Of a stretch of 64,000 nucleotides of DNA, positions 1 to 8,661 are shown piece after piece; within the stretch, counting starts at the first letter, position 1; the number at the start of each line of letters is the position of its first letter. The notes beneath the pieces are model-generated. The model did no database searches. It was not told where the DNA came from and was given only the letters and a program-made list of their open reading frames with translations. The DNA comes from RGIG4608 sp045643885. GTDB lineage: Bacteria; Bacillota; Clostridia; Oscillospirales; CAG-272. The translations under genes and the position numbers were made by a program. The DNA lies in assembly GCA_045643885.1 (NCBI GenBank), contig JAZRFY010000003.1:1-64000 (forward strand), given 5' to 3'.

Positions 1-34
1 GCCATCCGTCTTTGCGAAAGATTTGATGCAAAAT

Positions 35-118
35 AAAAAAAGGGACACGTTTAGGATCGTTCTCATAAGGATGTTTGGATAACCCAAAATTGTAGGGACA
101 GGCGTCCTCGACTGTCCG
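35..118. repeat. Left copy of a diverged inverted repeat flanking the GNAT gene
   Basis: This stretch matches, in reverse complement and with scattered mismatches, positions 1061-1138. The best-conserved core is a perfect 16-bp match (60-75 against 1099-1114). The end near GGGACACG and the GTCCTCG block are also shared. The pair brackets the acetyltransferase gene and its terminator, as expected for a small mobile or recombined cassette. No transposase is seen. Confidence 0.7.
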
Positions 119-130
119 TGACACATAAAT

Positions 131-172
131 TTCGGCAGAGATGTTGTTTTCTCTGCCGATTTGTGTTATAAT
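131..172 (+). promoter_or_regulatory. Hairpin overlapping a possible promoter
   Basis: Positions 132-141 and 150-159 form a 10-bp stem (TCGGCAGAGA with TCTCTGCCGA). The segment TTGTTT (144-149), 17 nt, TATAAT (167-172) fits a vegetative promoter but overlaps the hairpin. Either the hairpin ends transcription entering from the left, or the promoter drives the downstream acetyltransferase gene with a leader of about 255 nt. The two readings cannot be separated from sequence. Confidence 0.35.
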
Positions 173-184
173 GAGGCTAACAGA

Positions 185-322
185 AAGCCTCCCTCCGAGA
201 GGGAGGTGGCACGGCGTAGCCGTGACGGAAGGAGCCTGCGTGACTTTAGGTTTGAATTAACTTCATTGTAGCGCACTCTCCCTCAGTCAGCTTCGCTGAC
301 AGCTCCCTCCCGGAGGGAGCCT
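185..322. repeat. Composite palindromic (MITE-like) repeat
   Basis: Two related units lie head to head. Unit 1 (187-236) has a CTCCCTCCGAGAGGGAG hairpin followed by a CACGGC-GTA-GCCGTG hairpin. Unit 2 (277-321), read on the minus strand, has the same plan: CTCCCTCCGGGAGGGAG, then a GTCAGC-GAA-GCTGAC hairpin. Together they make a structured non-coding element of about 135 bp upstream of the acetyltransferase gene. Similar GGGAGGGAG/GTCAGCGAAGCTGAC elements are, from memory, widespread in gut Clostridia genomes. Confidence 0.7.
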
Positions 323-435
323 ATTGAAGCTTTCGTACAACTTTAGGGGTATGGGCTTTGCCCTATGCCTTTGTAATACAAATGCGAAACTGGCGATAAA
401 ACAGAACGATAAATAAGAATTTGACGGAGATAACT

Positions 436-963
436 ATGAAAGATTTTATTTTAACACGACCGACGAGCGAATACGCAAGTCAGATTGTTGGATATAGACA
501 AGAGTTCCTCGATTCAGATGACTCAATGGACGGAACGGGACCTCTTAGAAGATTTGAAAATCCTGCAGAATATATAAAAACGTGCGCAGAATACGAAGAC
601 CCGCAGGCAATTCCTTCTCACTTGGTTCCTGCAACACAGTTTATTTTCGTTCGTAAGAGCGACAATAGGCTTGTAGGAATGCTTCAAGTAAGACACCATT
701 TTAATGACTTTCTCGAAAAGTACGGCGGCCATATTGGTTATTCCGTAAGACCGAGTGAAAGACGTAGAGGTTATGCAAAAGAAATGCTGAGAATGGCACT
801 TCCGTACTGCCGAGAGATTGGGCTTGATAAAGTGTTGATTACTTGTATTGATGGTAACATAGGAAGCGAAAAGACTATCCTCGCCAATGGCGGTGTTTAT
901 GAATCTACCGTTCACGAGGTAACTGACGATGTTAATTTGAAAAGATTTTGGATTGCTCTATAA
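436..963 (+). CDS. GNAT family N-acetyltransferase
   Basis: The 175-aa protein has the GNAT fold signature. The acetyl-CoA-binding motif A is visible as GYSVRPSERRRGYAKEML (about residues 101-118), after the beta-strand FIFVRKSDNRLVGMLQVR. The late C-terminal segment (ILANGGVYEST) is the usual GNAT beta6/alpha4 region. It probably transfers an acetyl group from acetyl-CoA to a small amine or a protein; the substrate is unknown. ATG 436 is preferred over an in-frame TTG at 421, because GGAG (425-428) sits 7 nt upstream of the ATG. The gene stands alone between diverged inverted repeats (35-118, 1061-1138) and has its own terminator, so it may have arrived as a small cassette. Confidence 0.88.
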   Translation: MKDFILTRPTSEYASQIVGYRQEFLDSDDSMDGTGPLRRFENPAEYIKTCAEYEDPQAIPSHLVPATQFIFVRKSDNRLVGMLQVRHHFNDFLEKYGGHIGYSVRPSERRRGYAKEMLRMALPYCREIGLDKVLITCIDGNIGSEKTILANGGVYESTVHEVTDDVNLKRFWIAL

Positions 964-990
964 ATTCCAATTTATCGAACAGAATAAACG

Positions 991-1028
991 AACCCCGACA
1001 GACATTAAAATCTGTCGGGGTTATCTCT
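991..1028 (+). terminator. Intrinsic terminator of the GNAT gene
   Basis: AACCCCGACAGA pairs with TCTGTCGGGGTT across a short loop (991-1022) and is followed by a T-rich stretch. It lies 28 nt after the acetyltransferase stop codon and inside the flanking inverted repeats. Confidence 0.85.
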
Positions 1029-1060
1029 TTGCTTTCTGCGTATTAAATTTTTGCCTTAAC

Positions 1061-1138
1061 GGGTCGCCGAGGACGTCGACACCTACAAGGAGGAATCCAA
1101 CATCCTTATGAGAAGGAGCCTTTTCGTGTCCTTTTTTA
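1061..1138. repeat. Right copy of a diverged inverted repeat flanking the GNAT gene
   Basis: Reverse-complement partner of 35-118, with a perfect 16-bp core at 1099-1114. The rest of the gap up to dnaG (1139-1290) is very AT-rich and carries at most a weak promoter candidate: TTGAGT at 1227-1232 with TATATG near 1250. No gene was found in it. Confidence 0.7.
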
Positions 1139-1303
1139 TTTTAAACAATTGATATACACAAAAAACAATAAAAAAGTGAAAAAAAGAATAAAAAATACGA
1201 AAAAATTCAAAAATAAAAAAGTATTTTTGAGTTTTTTTTCGTATATTAATATATGTTAGCAAAATAAATAAAAGAAAAGCTTTTTGTGGAAAGGAGGAAG
1301 AAC

Positions 1304-3079
1304 GTGCTTATACCGAGAGAAATAATTGAAGAAATAGTCAGTAGAACGGATATATCCGATCTTATCGGATCTTACGTCAGCTTGAAGCGAGCGGGATCAA
1401 ATATGCACGGACTTTGCCCATTCCACAGTGAAAGAACGCCTTCTTTTACGGTATTTTCAAAAAGCAATAGCTTTTATTGCTTTGGATGTGGCGCAGGTGG
1501 TGATGCCATCACCTTCGTTATGAAGGCGGAAAATCTTGATTATCCTTCGGCAATTGAGTTTTTGGGTAATCGAGCAGGCGTTGCTATTCCTCAGGATAAA
1601 AATGAAATGCAGAATATGGGAATGAGCCGAAAGCGAGTTTATGAAATGAATCTTGCCGCGGCAAAATTCTTTCGTGAAAATCTTTTTGATGCAAACGTTG
1701 GTCGCGATGCGATGAACTATCTTGCAGGACAAAGAAAGCTTAGCCCCGTTATAATCAAAAGATTTGGACTTGGCTATGCGCCAAACAACTTCTTTGCACT
1801 TACAAACCATATGAAAAAGCTTGGGTTTACCGAGCAGGAGCTTATTGACGGATTCCTTTGCGGCAAAAGCCAAAAGGGACATCTTTACGATTATTTCAGA
1901 AACCGTGTCATCTTCCCGATTATTGACGTAACAGGCAATGTAATTGCGTTTGGCGGCAGAGTTATGGACGATTCAAAGCCAAAATATCTTAACTCGTCCG
2001 ATACTCCCGGATTTAAGAAGAGCAAGAACCTTTTTGCATTGAATTATGCTAAAAATCATTGCTCAGAGCAAATAATCCTTTGCGAAGGATATATGGACGT
2101 TATCGCGCTTCACTCGGCGGGAGTTGAAAATGCTGTGGCAACACTCGGTACTGCTCTTACGTCCGACCAGGCAAGAATGCTTACCAAATACACCAAAAAG
2201 GTGATATTGCTTTACGACTCTGACGATGCAGGTCAAAGAGCAACGGACCGTGCGATACAAATACTCAACGAGGTTGGACTCGAGGTTAGAATCCTTAAGC
2301 TAAGTGGAGCAAAGGACCCCGATGAGTACATAAGAAAATTTGGTGCTGAAAGATTTAAGGCATTGCTTGGCGAGAGCCGTACAGGATTTGACTTTAAGGT
2401 GTCAAGAGCGCTTGTCGGTCTTGATTTGCAGATCCCGGATGACAAGATAAAGGCTTCAAAGGCAATATGCGACATAATTGCTGACAGTAATTCAAGCGTT
2501 GAAAGAGAAGTGTTCTTAAACAAAGCAAGTGAGCTGTTAAAGCTTCCTTATGAGGTCCTTAAAAACAACGTTGATCTTACTGTAAAAAAGAGAATAAAGG
2601 AATACAAACAAAACGAAAGCAAGCAAGCTCAGATGTCTATTAAGCACATCGGTGATAGAATCAATCCTGATGCAGTTAAATACGTTCAGGCAAATGCACT
2701 TGAGGAAAGTATACTTGGTATGCTCCTTATATATGACGAATATCGTCAAGGAGTTATTTCGGGTAAAATAGAGATTTCCGAAAACGATTTCGTTACTGCC
2801 TTTGGAAAAAAGGTATTTTCAGCAATCATTGAGGTGGCTTCATCCAATGGGGAATTCCTTTATACGATGCTTGGTCAGTATTTCAGTGCTGACGAAATGG
2901 GCAGACTTGAAAAAATGAGGCAAAATAGATTGTCCCTTACTGAAAACGGACGCGACGTGTTTGATGCAACCTTAGAGGCACTCAAGGCTGAGAAGGGCAA
3001 AAAGACATCCGAAGACGGCGGTGACAAGTTCGCAATATTGCGAGCAAAGCAGGAAAAAATAAAAAATCAAAGAAAATAA
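1304..3079 (+). CDS. dnaG: DNA primase DnaG
   Basis: The 591-aa primase synthesises RNA primers at the replication fork. The N-terminal CHC2 zinc finger has ligands C38, H41, C59 and C62. The catalytic TOPRIM core follows, with ILCEGYMDVIAL (the conserved Glu) and VILLYDSDDAGQ (the DxD pair). A C-terminal helical DnaB-interaction region completes the usual architecture. The start is the GTG at 1304: AAGGAGG (1291-1297) lies 6 nt before it, whereas an in-frame GTG at 1286 would put that ribosome binding site inside the coding sequence. sigA follows after 18 nt, which is the classic macromolecular-synthesis operon order dnaG-rpoD; rpsU is not attached here. Confidence 0.97.
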   Translation: MLIPREIIEEIVSRTDISDLIGSYVSLKRAGSNMHGLCPFHSERTPSFTVFSKSNSFYCFGCGAGGDAITFVMKAENLDYPSAIEFLGNRAGVAIPQDKNEMQNMGMSRKRVYEMNLAAAKFFRENLFDANVGRDAMNYLAGQRKLSPVIIKRFGLGYAPNNFFALTNHMKKLGFTEQELIDGFLCGKSQKGHLYDYFRNRVIFPIIDVTGNVIAFGGRVMDDSKPKYLNSSDTPGFKKSKNLFALNYAKNHCSEQIILCEGYMDVIALHSAGVENAVATLGTALTSDQARMLTKYTKKVILLYDSDDAGQRATDRAIQILNEVGLEVRILKLSGAKDPDEYIRKFGAERFKALLGESRTGFDFKVSRALVGLDLQIPDDKIKASKAICDIIADSNSSVEREVFLNKASELLKLPYEVLKNNVDLTVKKRIKEYKQNESKQAQMSIKHIGDRINPDAVKYVQANALEESILGMLLIYDEYRQGVISGKIEISENDFVTAFGKKVFSAIIEVASSNGEFLYTMLGQYFSADEMGRLEKMRQNRLSLTENGRDVFDATLEALKAEKGKKTSEDGGDKFAILRAKQEKIKNQRK

Positions 3080-3097
3080 AAATATAGAAGGTAAATT

Positions 3098-4201
3098 ATG
3101 AAGGCACAAAAAGAAACAAATAAGAAAATTGATATTGACGAGCTTGTTGCGAAGAGCAAAAAAGAAGGTCTTTCTTCCATCGATCTTGATGAAGCAATGG
3201 AAGAGATGGACTTTGATATGGACGCCCTTGACAAGCTTTATGAATCACTTGAGGATAACGGCATTCCGCTTCCCGGTGACATCTCAAGCTCCGAGCTTTC
3301 CGAAATTGAGAGTGAGGTAGAAAAGCTTTCCACAAGCGATAGCATGGAAAAGCTCCTTGAACAGGGCGGCGTTCAGATCGACGACCCCGTTCGTATGTAT
3401 CTTAAGGAAATCGGTAGAGTTCCGCTTCTTTCTGCTGAAGAGGAAAAGGAGCTTGCTGAGAGAATGTCAGCCGGTGACGAGGAGGCAAAGAGCAAGCTTG
3501 TTGAAGCAAACCTTCGTCTTGTTGTAAGCATTGCAAAGAGATACGTTGGTAAGGGCATGTTCTTCCTCGACCTTATCCAGGAGGGCAACATCGGTCTTAT
3601 GAAGGCTGTTGATAAGTTTGACTATGAAAAGGGCTTCAAGTTCTCCACATACGCTACATGGTGGATTCGTCAGGCTATCACAAGAGCTATTGCTGACCAG
3701 GCAAGAACAATTCGTATCCCCGTTCATATGGTTGAAACAATCCATAAGGTTTCAAGATATAGCCGTCAGATGCTTCAGGAGCTTGGTAGAGAAGCTACTG
3801 CAGAGGAAATCGGTGAAAAGATGGGTATTTCTGCAGACAAGGTAAGAGAAATCATGAAGATTGCTCAGGACCCCGTTTCTCTTGAAACTCCCATCGGTGA
3901 AGAAGAGGATAGCCATCTTGGTGATTTCATTCCCGACGATGATGCTCCTCAGCCTGCAGAGATCGCTTCTGCAACAATTTTGCGTGAGGTTATAGAGCGC
4001 GAGCTTCACACACTTACACCCCGTGAAGAGCACGTTATCAAGCTTCGTTTCGGTCTTTACGACGGAAGAAGCCGTACTCTTGAAGAGGTTGGTAAGGAGT
4101 TTGACATTACACGTGAGCGTATTCGTCAGATTGAGGCAAAGGCACTCAGAAAGCTTCGTCATCCCAGCCGTGCAAGACACCTTAAGGGATTCCTTGACTA
4201 A
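3098..4201 (+). CDS. sigA: Housekeeping sigma factor SigA (sigma-70 family, RpoD)
   Basis: The 367-aa primary sigma factor directs RNA polymerase to -35/-10 promoters. An acidic N-terminal region 1.1 (about residues 1-85) precedes region 1.2 (DDPVRMYLKEIGRVPLLS). Region 2 includes DLIQEGNIGLMKAVDKFDY and the -10 recognition/melting helix TYATWWIRQAITRAIADQAR. Region 4.2 ends the protein with the -35-binding helix-turn-helix (TLEEVGKEFDITRERIRQIE). It lies 18 nt after dnaG with an AGAAGG ribosome binding site, and ends in a double stop before a terminator. Codons are strongly biased (CTT, CGT, AAC), as in highly expressed genes. The many 17-nt-spaced promoters in the window are probable targets. 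Confidence 0.98.
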   Translation: MKAQKETNKKIDIDELVAKSKKEGLSSIDLDEAMEEMDFDMDALDKLYESLEDNGIPLPGDISSSELSEIESEVEKLSTSDSMEKLLEQGGVQIDDPVRMYLKEIGRVPLLSAEEEKELAERMSAGDEEAKSKLVEANLRLVVSIAKRYVGKGMFFLDLIQEGNIGLMKAVDKFDYEKGFKFSTYATWWIRQAITRAIADQARTIRIPVHMVETIHKVSRYSRQMLQELGREATAEEIGEKMGISADKVREIMKIAQDPVSLETPIGEEEDSHLGDFIPDDDAPQPAEIASATILREVIERELHTLTPREEHVIKLRFGLYDGRSRTLEEVGKEFDITRERIRQIEAKALRKLRHPSRARHLKGFLD

Positions 4202-4213
4202 TAAAGTACATAA

Positions 4214-4247
4214 AAATACGAGCGTTAGAAACGCTCGTATTTTTTGC
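4214..4247. terminator. Bidirectional terminator between sigA and clpC
   Basis: AATACGAGCGTT and AACGCTCGTATT form a 12-bp stem with a tiny loop, followed by TTTTT on the plus strand. It separates convergent sigA and clpC and can serve both, since the minus side is also T-rich. Confidence 0.85.
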
Positions 4248-4256
4248 TTTTTGGGA

Positions 4257-6653
4257 TTATACGGTAAATGAAATCTCTTTGTTTATCTCATGGACAATTA
4301 TTATATCTCCTTTTTTTATTTCTCCTTCAAGGATTTTGCTTGAAAGAGGATTTTCGATATACCGTCTTATCACCTTGCGAAGCTTTCTTGCCCCCTCACC
4401 ACCGTCAAGCGCCATATTCACTAAAAACGTGATGGTATCCTGAGAAAAATCGATGGTAATATCCATTCTTTCAACTCGATTTTTGAGTGAGCTTAGCATA
4501 AGCCTGCATATTTTTTCAAGGTCGGAAAAAGAAAGCTCGTTGAATATTACAATTTCGTCAACCCGATTCAAAAATTCGGGCTTGAAGGTTGATTTCAAGG
4601 CTTTTTTGATGCTTTTTTCGCGTTCGCGTTTCTTTGTTTTGTCGTCGGTAGGAGTAAAAAATCCAAGTGAGGAGGCAGACTCTTGATTTATCGCACCGAG
4701 ATTTGAGGTCATAACGATAATGGTGTTCTTGAAATCGACCTTGCGACCTTGTGCGTCCGTGAGTGTGCCGTCGTCAAGTATTTGCAAGAGAAGGTTGAAA
4801 ACGTCGGGATGTGCCTTTTCTATTTCATCGAGTAAAACAAGGCAATAGGGATGCCTTCTCACACCTTCACTAAGCAATCCACCCTCACCGTATCCCACGT
4901 ATCCCGGAGGAGCACCAATGAGCCTTGACACGCTATGCTTTTCCATATATTCGGACATATCAAAACGGATAAGAGCATTTTTTGATCCGAACAGAAGCTC
5001 AGAGAGGGCAATGCAAAGCTCCGTTTTGCCAACTCCCGAAGGGCCTATCAATATAAATGATCCCGTTGGTTGACCTTCAGGCTTCAATCCCATCCTGCCA
5101 CGCCTTATGGATGACGAGATGAGCTCTATTGCCTTATCTTGACCGATTATCCGTTTTTTTAGCTTGTTATCAAGAGAGATGAGAAGGTCGCTCTCGCTTC
5201 CTTGGAGAGCGTTTACAGGCACACCCGTCCAGTCGGTCACGATGGAGGCGACGTCATCATAGGCAAGATATATGGTCTTTATATCCTGTGCTTCATCCAT
5301 ATCATCCTCTTCAAGAGTAAGCTCTTTTTGTCTTATCAGCTCGGCAAGAGCAAAATCACGCTCAAGTATGGCATTTTCTTTTTGCTTTGATAGCTCAAGC
5401 CTTTTCGTTTCTCTGACGTCCGATGACAAAAATTCCAGGTTGCTTTTGATTTTCAAGCGCGATGCTGCCTCGTCGATAAGGTCGATTGCCTTGTCTGGCA
5501 AAAATCGGTCGGAAATATATCTTTTAGAAAGCTCGATGGCAGCATCTATTGCCTCGTTGCTTATTTTTATTCCGTGGTGTGCCTCGTATCTTGGACGAAG
5601 TCCCATCAGAATATTGCGAGCTTCATCGGCGCTCGGCTCATCCACGTAAACGGGTTGAAAGCGCCTTTCAAGTGCTGAGTCACGCTCTATATATTTTCTA
5701 TATTCGGTAATCGTTGTAGCACCGATCACCTGTATTTCTCCTCGGGCAAGGGCAGGCTTTAAAATGTTTGCGGCATCGATTGCACCTTCAGCCCCTCCTG
5801 CTCCTATTATAGTGTGTATTTCATCTATGAAAAGAATTATATTGTTGTTGAGGATGCATTCCTCCATCACGCTTTTAAGTCTTTCCTCGAATTCACCTCG
5901 GTATTTTGCTCCCGCAATGAGAGAGGGAACGTCAAGAGAGTAGATTATCTTGTTTTTTAAAGAGGTGGGAACGTTTCCGTCAACTATTCTTTGCGCAAGT
6001 CCTTCAACGACTGCCGTTTTGCCAACTCCGGGCTCTCCGATAAGGCAAGGATTGTTCTTTGTTCTGCGCGAAAGGATCTGGATAACGCGCTCCATCTCCT
6101 TTTCACGGCATAGGGTGGGATCGATTTTGCCCATTTTGGCAAGGAAATTCATGTTTTTGGAAAACTCTGCAAGAGAGAACTTTTTTTCACTCTTTTTTAT
6201 CATCTCGTTTTGTCTTTGAGACGTTTTTATGAAGGATATGATATCGTTTTGCAGCTCGTGGACGTATATTCCGTTTTGCTCGAGGACGTGGACGGCAAGG
6301 CAATCGTTTTCGGATAATAGAGAATAAAGAAGGTGCTCACTGCCTATATATCCTTGCTTGTTTCGTTCACTCAGACGGTGTGCCTCCTCGATTATCCTTC
6401 GCATTCGGGGAGTGAGATTCTTTGACGTAAGGGAGCTTCTTCTTGTTTCCTTGACGCCTGTAAAAAGCTCGTTTCTTATTTTTTGATAGGTAACGCCTTT
6501 TTTGTGAAGCATTTTGGCAGCTATACTGTCATTTTGCTCAACAAGACCGAGCAAAAGATGCTCACTTCCGATATAGCTATGTCCGAATACCTCTGCTGCA
6601 TTAAGTGCCAAGGCTAAAGCATTTTGTGCCTTTTTGGTAAATCTGTTTTCCAT
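4257..6653 (-). CDS. clpC: ClpC-type AAA+ unfoldase (ATP-dependent Clp protease ATP-binding subunit)
   Basis: The 798-aa double-ring AAA+ ATPase unfolds proteins and feeds them to ClpP. Two Clp N-repeats (about 1-70 and 78-145) are followed by the first ATPase domain, with Walker A GEPGVGKT (206-213) and Walker B DEIH (277-280). A short UVR-like coiled middle region lies around 405-450. The second ATPase domain has GPSGVGKT (537-544), and the C-terminal D2-small domain follows. The middle region and length fit ClpC rather than ClpB. ATG 6653 is chosen because AAGGAG lies 7 nt upstream; an upstream in-frame ATG at 6674 has no such site. The usual ctsR-mcsA-mcsB partners are absent. The 63-bp upstream gap has only a weak CtsR-like half-site (GGTCAA). 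Confidence 0.94.
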   Translation of the reverse strand: MENRFTKKAQNALALALNAAEVFGHSYIGSEHLLLGLVEQNDSIAAKMLHKKGVTYQKIRNELFTGVKETRRSSLTSKNLTPRMRRIIEEAHRLSERNKQGYIGSEHLLYSLLSENDCLAVHVLEQNGIYVHELQNDIISFIKTSQRQNEMIKKSEKKFSLAEFSKNMNFLAKMGKIDPTLCREKEMERVIQILSRRTKNNPCLIGEPGVGKTAVVEGLAQRIVDGNVPTSLKNKIIYSLDVPSLIAGAKYRGEFEERLKSVMEECILNNNIILFIDEIHTIIGAGGAEGAIDAANILKPALARGEIQVIGATTITEYRKYIERDSALERRFQPVYVDEPSADEARNILMGLRPRYEAHHGIKISNEAIDAAIELSKRYISDRFLPDKAIDLIDEAASRLKIKSNLEFLSSDVRETKRLELSKQKENAILERDFALAELIRQKELTLEEDDMDEAQDIKTIYLAYDDVASIVTDWTGVPVNALQGSESDLLISLDNKLKKRIIGQDKAIELISSSIRRGRMGLKPEGQPTGSFILIGPSGVGKTELCIALSELLFGSKNALIRFDMSEYMEKHSVSRLIGAPPGYVGYGEGGLLSEGVRRHPYCLVLLDEIEKAHPDVFNLLLQILDDGTLTDAQGRKVDFKNTIIVMTSNLGAINQESASSLGFFTPTDDKTKKREREKSIKKALKSTFKPEFLNRVDEIVIFNELSFSDLEKICRLMLSSLKNRVERMDITIDFSQDTITFLVNMALDGGEGARKLRKVIRRYIENPLSSKILEGEIKKGDIIIVHEINKEISFTV

Positions 6654-6716
6654 GATGGAGCTCCTTATCGACAATTACGGTTTATCTTTATCCTTGACCG
6701 AATTTTGCGTGTTTAA

Positions 6717-7250
6717 TTAATATTGGTCGATATAATGCAAAGAAAGGTTATATATTCTGGCTATAGCATTCCAAGTTGCAAGGTCAACTCTTCCGCTTTC
6801 TAAAAGAGAAGTGCTTTTTTGAAATTTTTTGACGGCATTTTCGGTGTCGAGGTCATATTCTCCGCTTATTTTGGGTGGCTCAAGAGTGGTATACACGAGA
6901 GCTATTTCATTTAGCATATATTGAAGAGTTGCCACAAGAAAGCTCTTTTCACCAAGTGATATTTCATATCCATTGGGATAGGAGGGGAATGGGATTATCG
7001 GATTTGGTAAGGAGCTTGTGCTTAGTATATCGAGGTACTGTGCATATAAAAGCTCCCACGTTCTTTTGTCTGCTATGCCTGTGGGCTGAAGTCCGTTTCT
7101 TAATTGAAAGTCGATGAGTGCAGTTCTTGTGGCAGTGTCAAAAATTCCGTCTATAGGGACTTGTGGAAGCTCGGGATAAAGGGCACCTTGCGCTCTTAAG
7201 TAGGTTTGGAGGTTTATTATGGCTTGCTTTTCGGTAAATTGACGCGACAT
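6717..7250 (-). CDS. Peptidoglycan-binding protein with two PG_binding_1 domains
   Basis: The 177-aa protein consists almost entirely of two PG_binding_1 repeats (about 8-70 and 95-170). Each has the family pattern LQxxL...IxGxFDxxTxxAxxxFQ...TW. No catalytic domain, signal peptide or membrane segment is visible. It begins 1 nt after the SpoIID-like gene, with AGGAGG upstream, so the two are certainly co-transcribed. It probably binds muropeptides of the cell wall or spore cortex. Lack of an export signal suggests action inside the mother cell or forespore, or release by lysis. A role as the C-terminal partner of the upstream protein is plausible because the repeats are similar. Confidence 0.8.
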   Translation of the reverse strand: MSRQFTEKQAIINLQTYLRAQGALYPELPQVPIDGIFDTATRTALIDFQLRNGLQPTGIADKRTWELLYAQYLDILSTSSLPNPIIPFPSYPNGYEISLGEKSFLVATLQYMLNEIALVYTTLEPPKISGEYDLDTENAVKKFQKSTSLLESGRVDLATWNAIARIYNLSLHYIDQY

Positions 7251-7251
7251 A

Positions 7252-8652
7252 TCATATTCCTCCTATCTCAAAGCCGGGATATTGACCGTCATAAAGACGC
7301 GAGCCGTTTACGATATCGTTATAAAGAGAGGCGATGGCGCTCCATGTTATCGCACCTACAAGACCGTTTGGCTCAAGACCTTGAAGGGCTTGAATACTCT
7401 TTACTGCACGATCGGTTTGCTCACCGAAGTATCCTGTCAGCTCCACTGAATTCACCTCGGGATATACCTTTGCAATTACATTGATATATTGCTGTAAAAG
7501 CAAAACGGAATCGTTGTCGGAGCCTATGCGGAGAAGTGTGCCCGGATATGGGAGAATATTGCCCTCGATATACTGAAGAGGTATCTCATCAACTATTCCT
7601 CTATAGGCATTGTATATGGCATTCCAGGTTATCTCACCGACCACTCCGTCCTCTGAAAGTCCGAAGGTCTTTTGGGCGGATATAACGGCCTCTCTCGTTT
7701 CATTTCCGAAATCTCCGTCTATTGTTACGCGAGGAATCGTTGGGTAGAATTGTGAGATATAGAGAAGGAAATATTGCAGGTTACTTACTCCAAGACCTTT
7801 TGAACCAAGGGACAAAACGCCCGGATATTGCTTTGTAACCTCCTCAAGTCGAATGCCTTCACTGTCAAGCTCATTCAAGCGCTTGACGGCATTGTAGATC
7901 CGACTTACCGTATACCATGTGGAATTGCCAACGATCCCGTCGGGAACGAGGGCAAAAATTTCTTGAAATTCCTTAACGGCATTTTCGGTATCCTCAGCAA
8001 AAATTCCGTCAATCCTTGCAATTTTAGGAATAAGGGGATAATTATCCGAAATCCGATTAAGTCTTAACTGAAGCATGCGAACGTCGTCCCCCGATGAGCC
8101 AAGTGATAATGGCACTAACGGAGCACTTGGAGATAATCCGTCCACGTTGACATTTGAAATAATATCGATATCGTTGCCGTAATAGTATTTCAGTATTTCA
8201 TAGGGTGTGTAGCCTTGATTTGCAAGCTCGACCGAGCCCCATTGGGAAAGACCTGCACAGCTTACCTTAACTCCGTCGCAATAGGCAGTGAAAAGAGGCT
8301 CGATGTTTCCTCGTCTTCTTACGTATGAATTGAATACCTCGGACACGGTCTGATTGATATTTTCAAATATATTTCGTCCGTTGACAAAGCTCTGGTCATA
8401 GGCAGTGGAATTGGTTATGTCAAAATCATATCCACGCGACCTGTAAAACTCGGTGTAAACGCGATTTAAAGCAAAGGATATTTGCGCATAGACGTTTGCT
8501 CTTATTGCACTATCGGGCCAGGTCGGATAGATCTCACTTGAAGAAACGTTTGAAATATATTCTATAAACGGCAAGGTGACGTTTGGAGCATTTGAATCCG
8601 GGGGACCGAGATGCACGGTTATGTATTCGGGAATTGTTGGTAATTCTGGCAT
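7252..8652 (-). CDS. SpoIID/LytB-like protein with three peptidoglycan-binding repeats
   Basis: The 466-aa protein has an N-terminal SpoIID-like domain (about 40-165). It shows the conserved RANVYAQISFALN stretch (52-64), a CDG...CAGLSQWGSVELANQGYTP segment near 125-150, and ILKYYYG near 153-159. Three PG_binding_1 repeats follow (about 183-250, 285-355, 375-450). SpoIID family members are lytic transglycosylases acting on denuded spore peptidoglycan. Unlike SpoIID itself, this protein has no N-terminal membrane anchor. It is the middle gene of a three-gene minus-strand cluster, 9 nt after the gene at 8662 and with an AAGGAGG site. A spore-wall role is likely; the exact enzyme activity is not proven by sequence. 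Confidence 0.78.
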   Translation of the reverse strand: MPELPTIPEYITVHLGPPDSNAPNVTLPFIEYISNVSSSEIYPTWPDSAIRANVYAQISFALNRVYTEFYRSRGYDFDITNSTAYDQSFVNGRNIFENINQTVSEVFNSYVRRRGNIEPLFTAYCDGVKVSCAGLSQWGSVELANQGYTPYEILKYYYGNDIDIISNVNVDGLSPSAPLVPLSLGSSGDDVRMLQLRLNRISDNYPLIPKIARIDGIFAEDTENAVKEFQEIFALVPDGIVGNSTWYTVSRIYNAVKRLNELDSEGIRLEEVTKQYPGVLSLGSKGLGVSNLQYFLLYISQFYPTIPRVTIDGDFGNETREAVISAQKTFGLSEDGVVGEITWNAIYNAYRGIVDEIPLQYIEGNILPYPGTLLRIGSDNDSVLLLQQYINVIAKVYPEVNSVELTGYFGEQTDRAVKSIQALQGLEPNGLVGAITWSAIASLYNDIVNGSRLYDGQYPGFEIGGI

Positions 8653-8661
8653 GCTACCTCC

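Noticed and set aside
6654..6716. CtsR operator upstream of clpC
   Set aside because: Only one half-site (GGTCAA) is clear. The second half (GATAAA) departs from the consensus repeat, and no ctsR is nearby.
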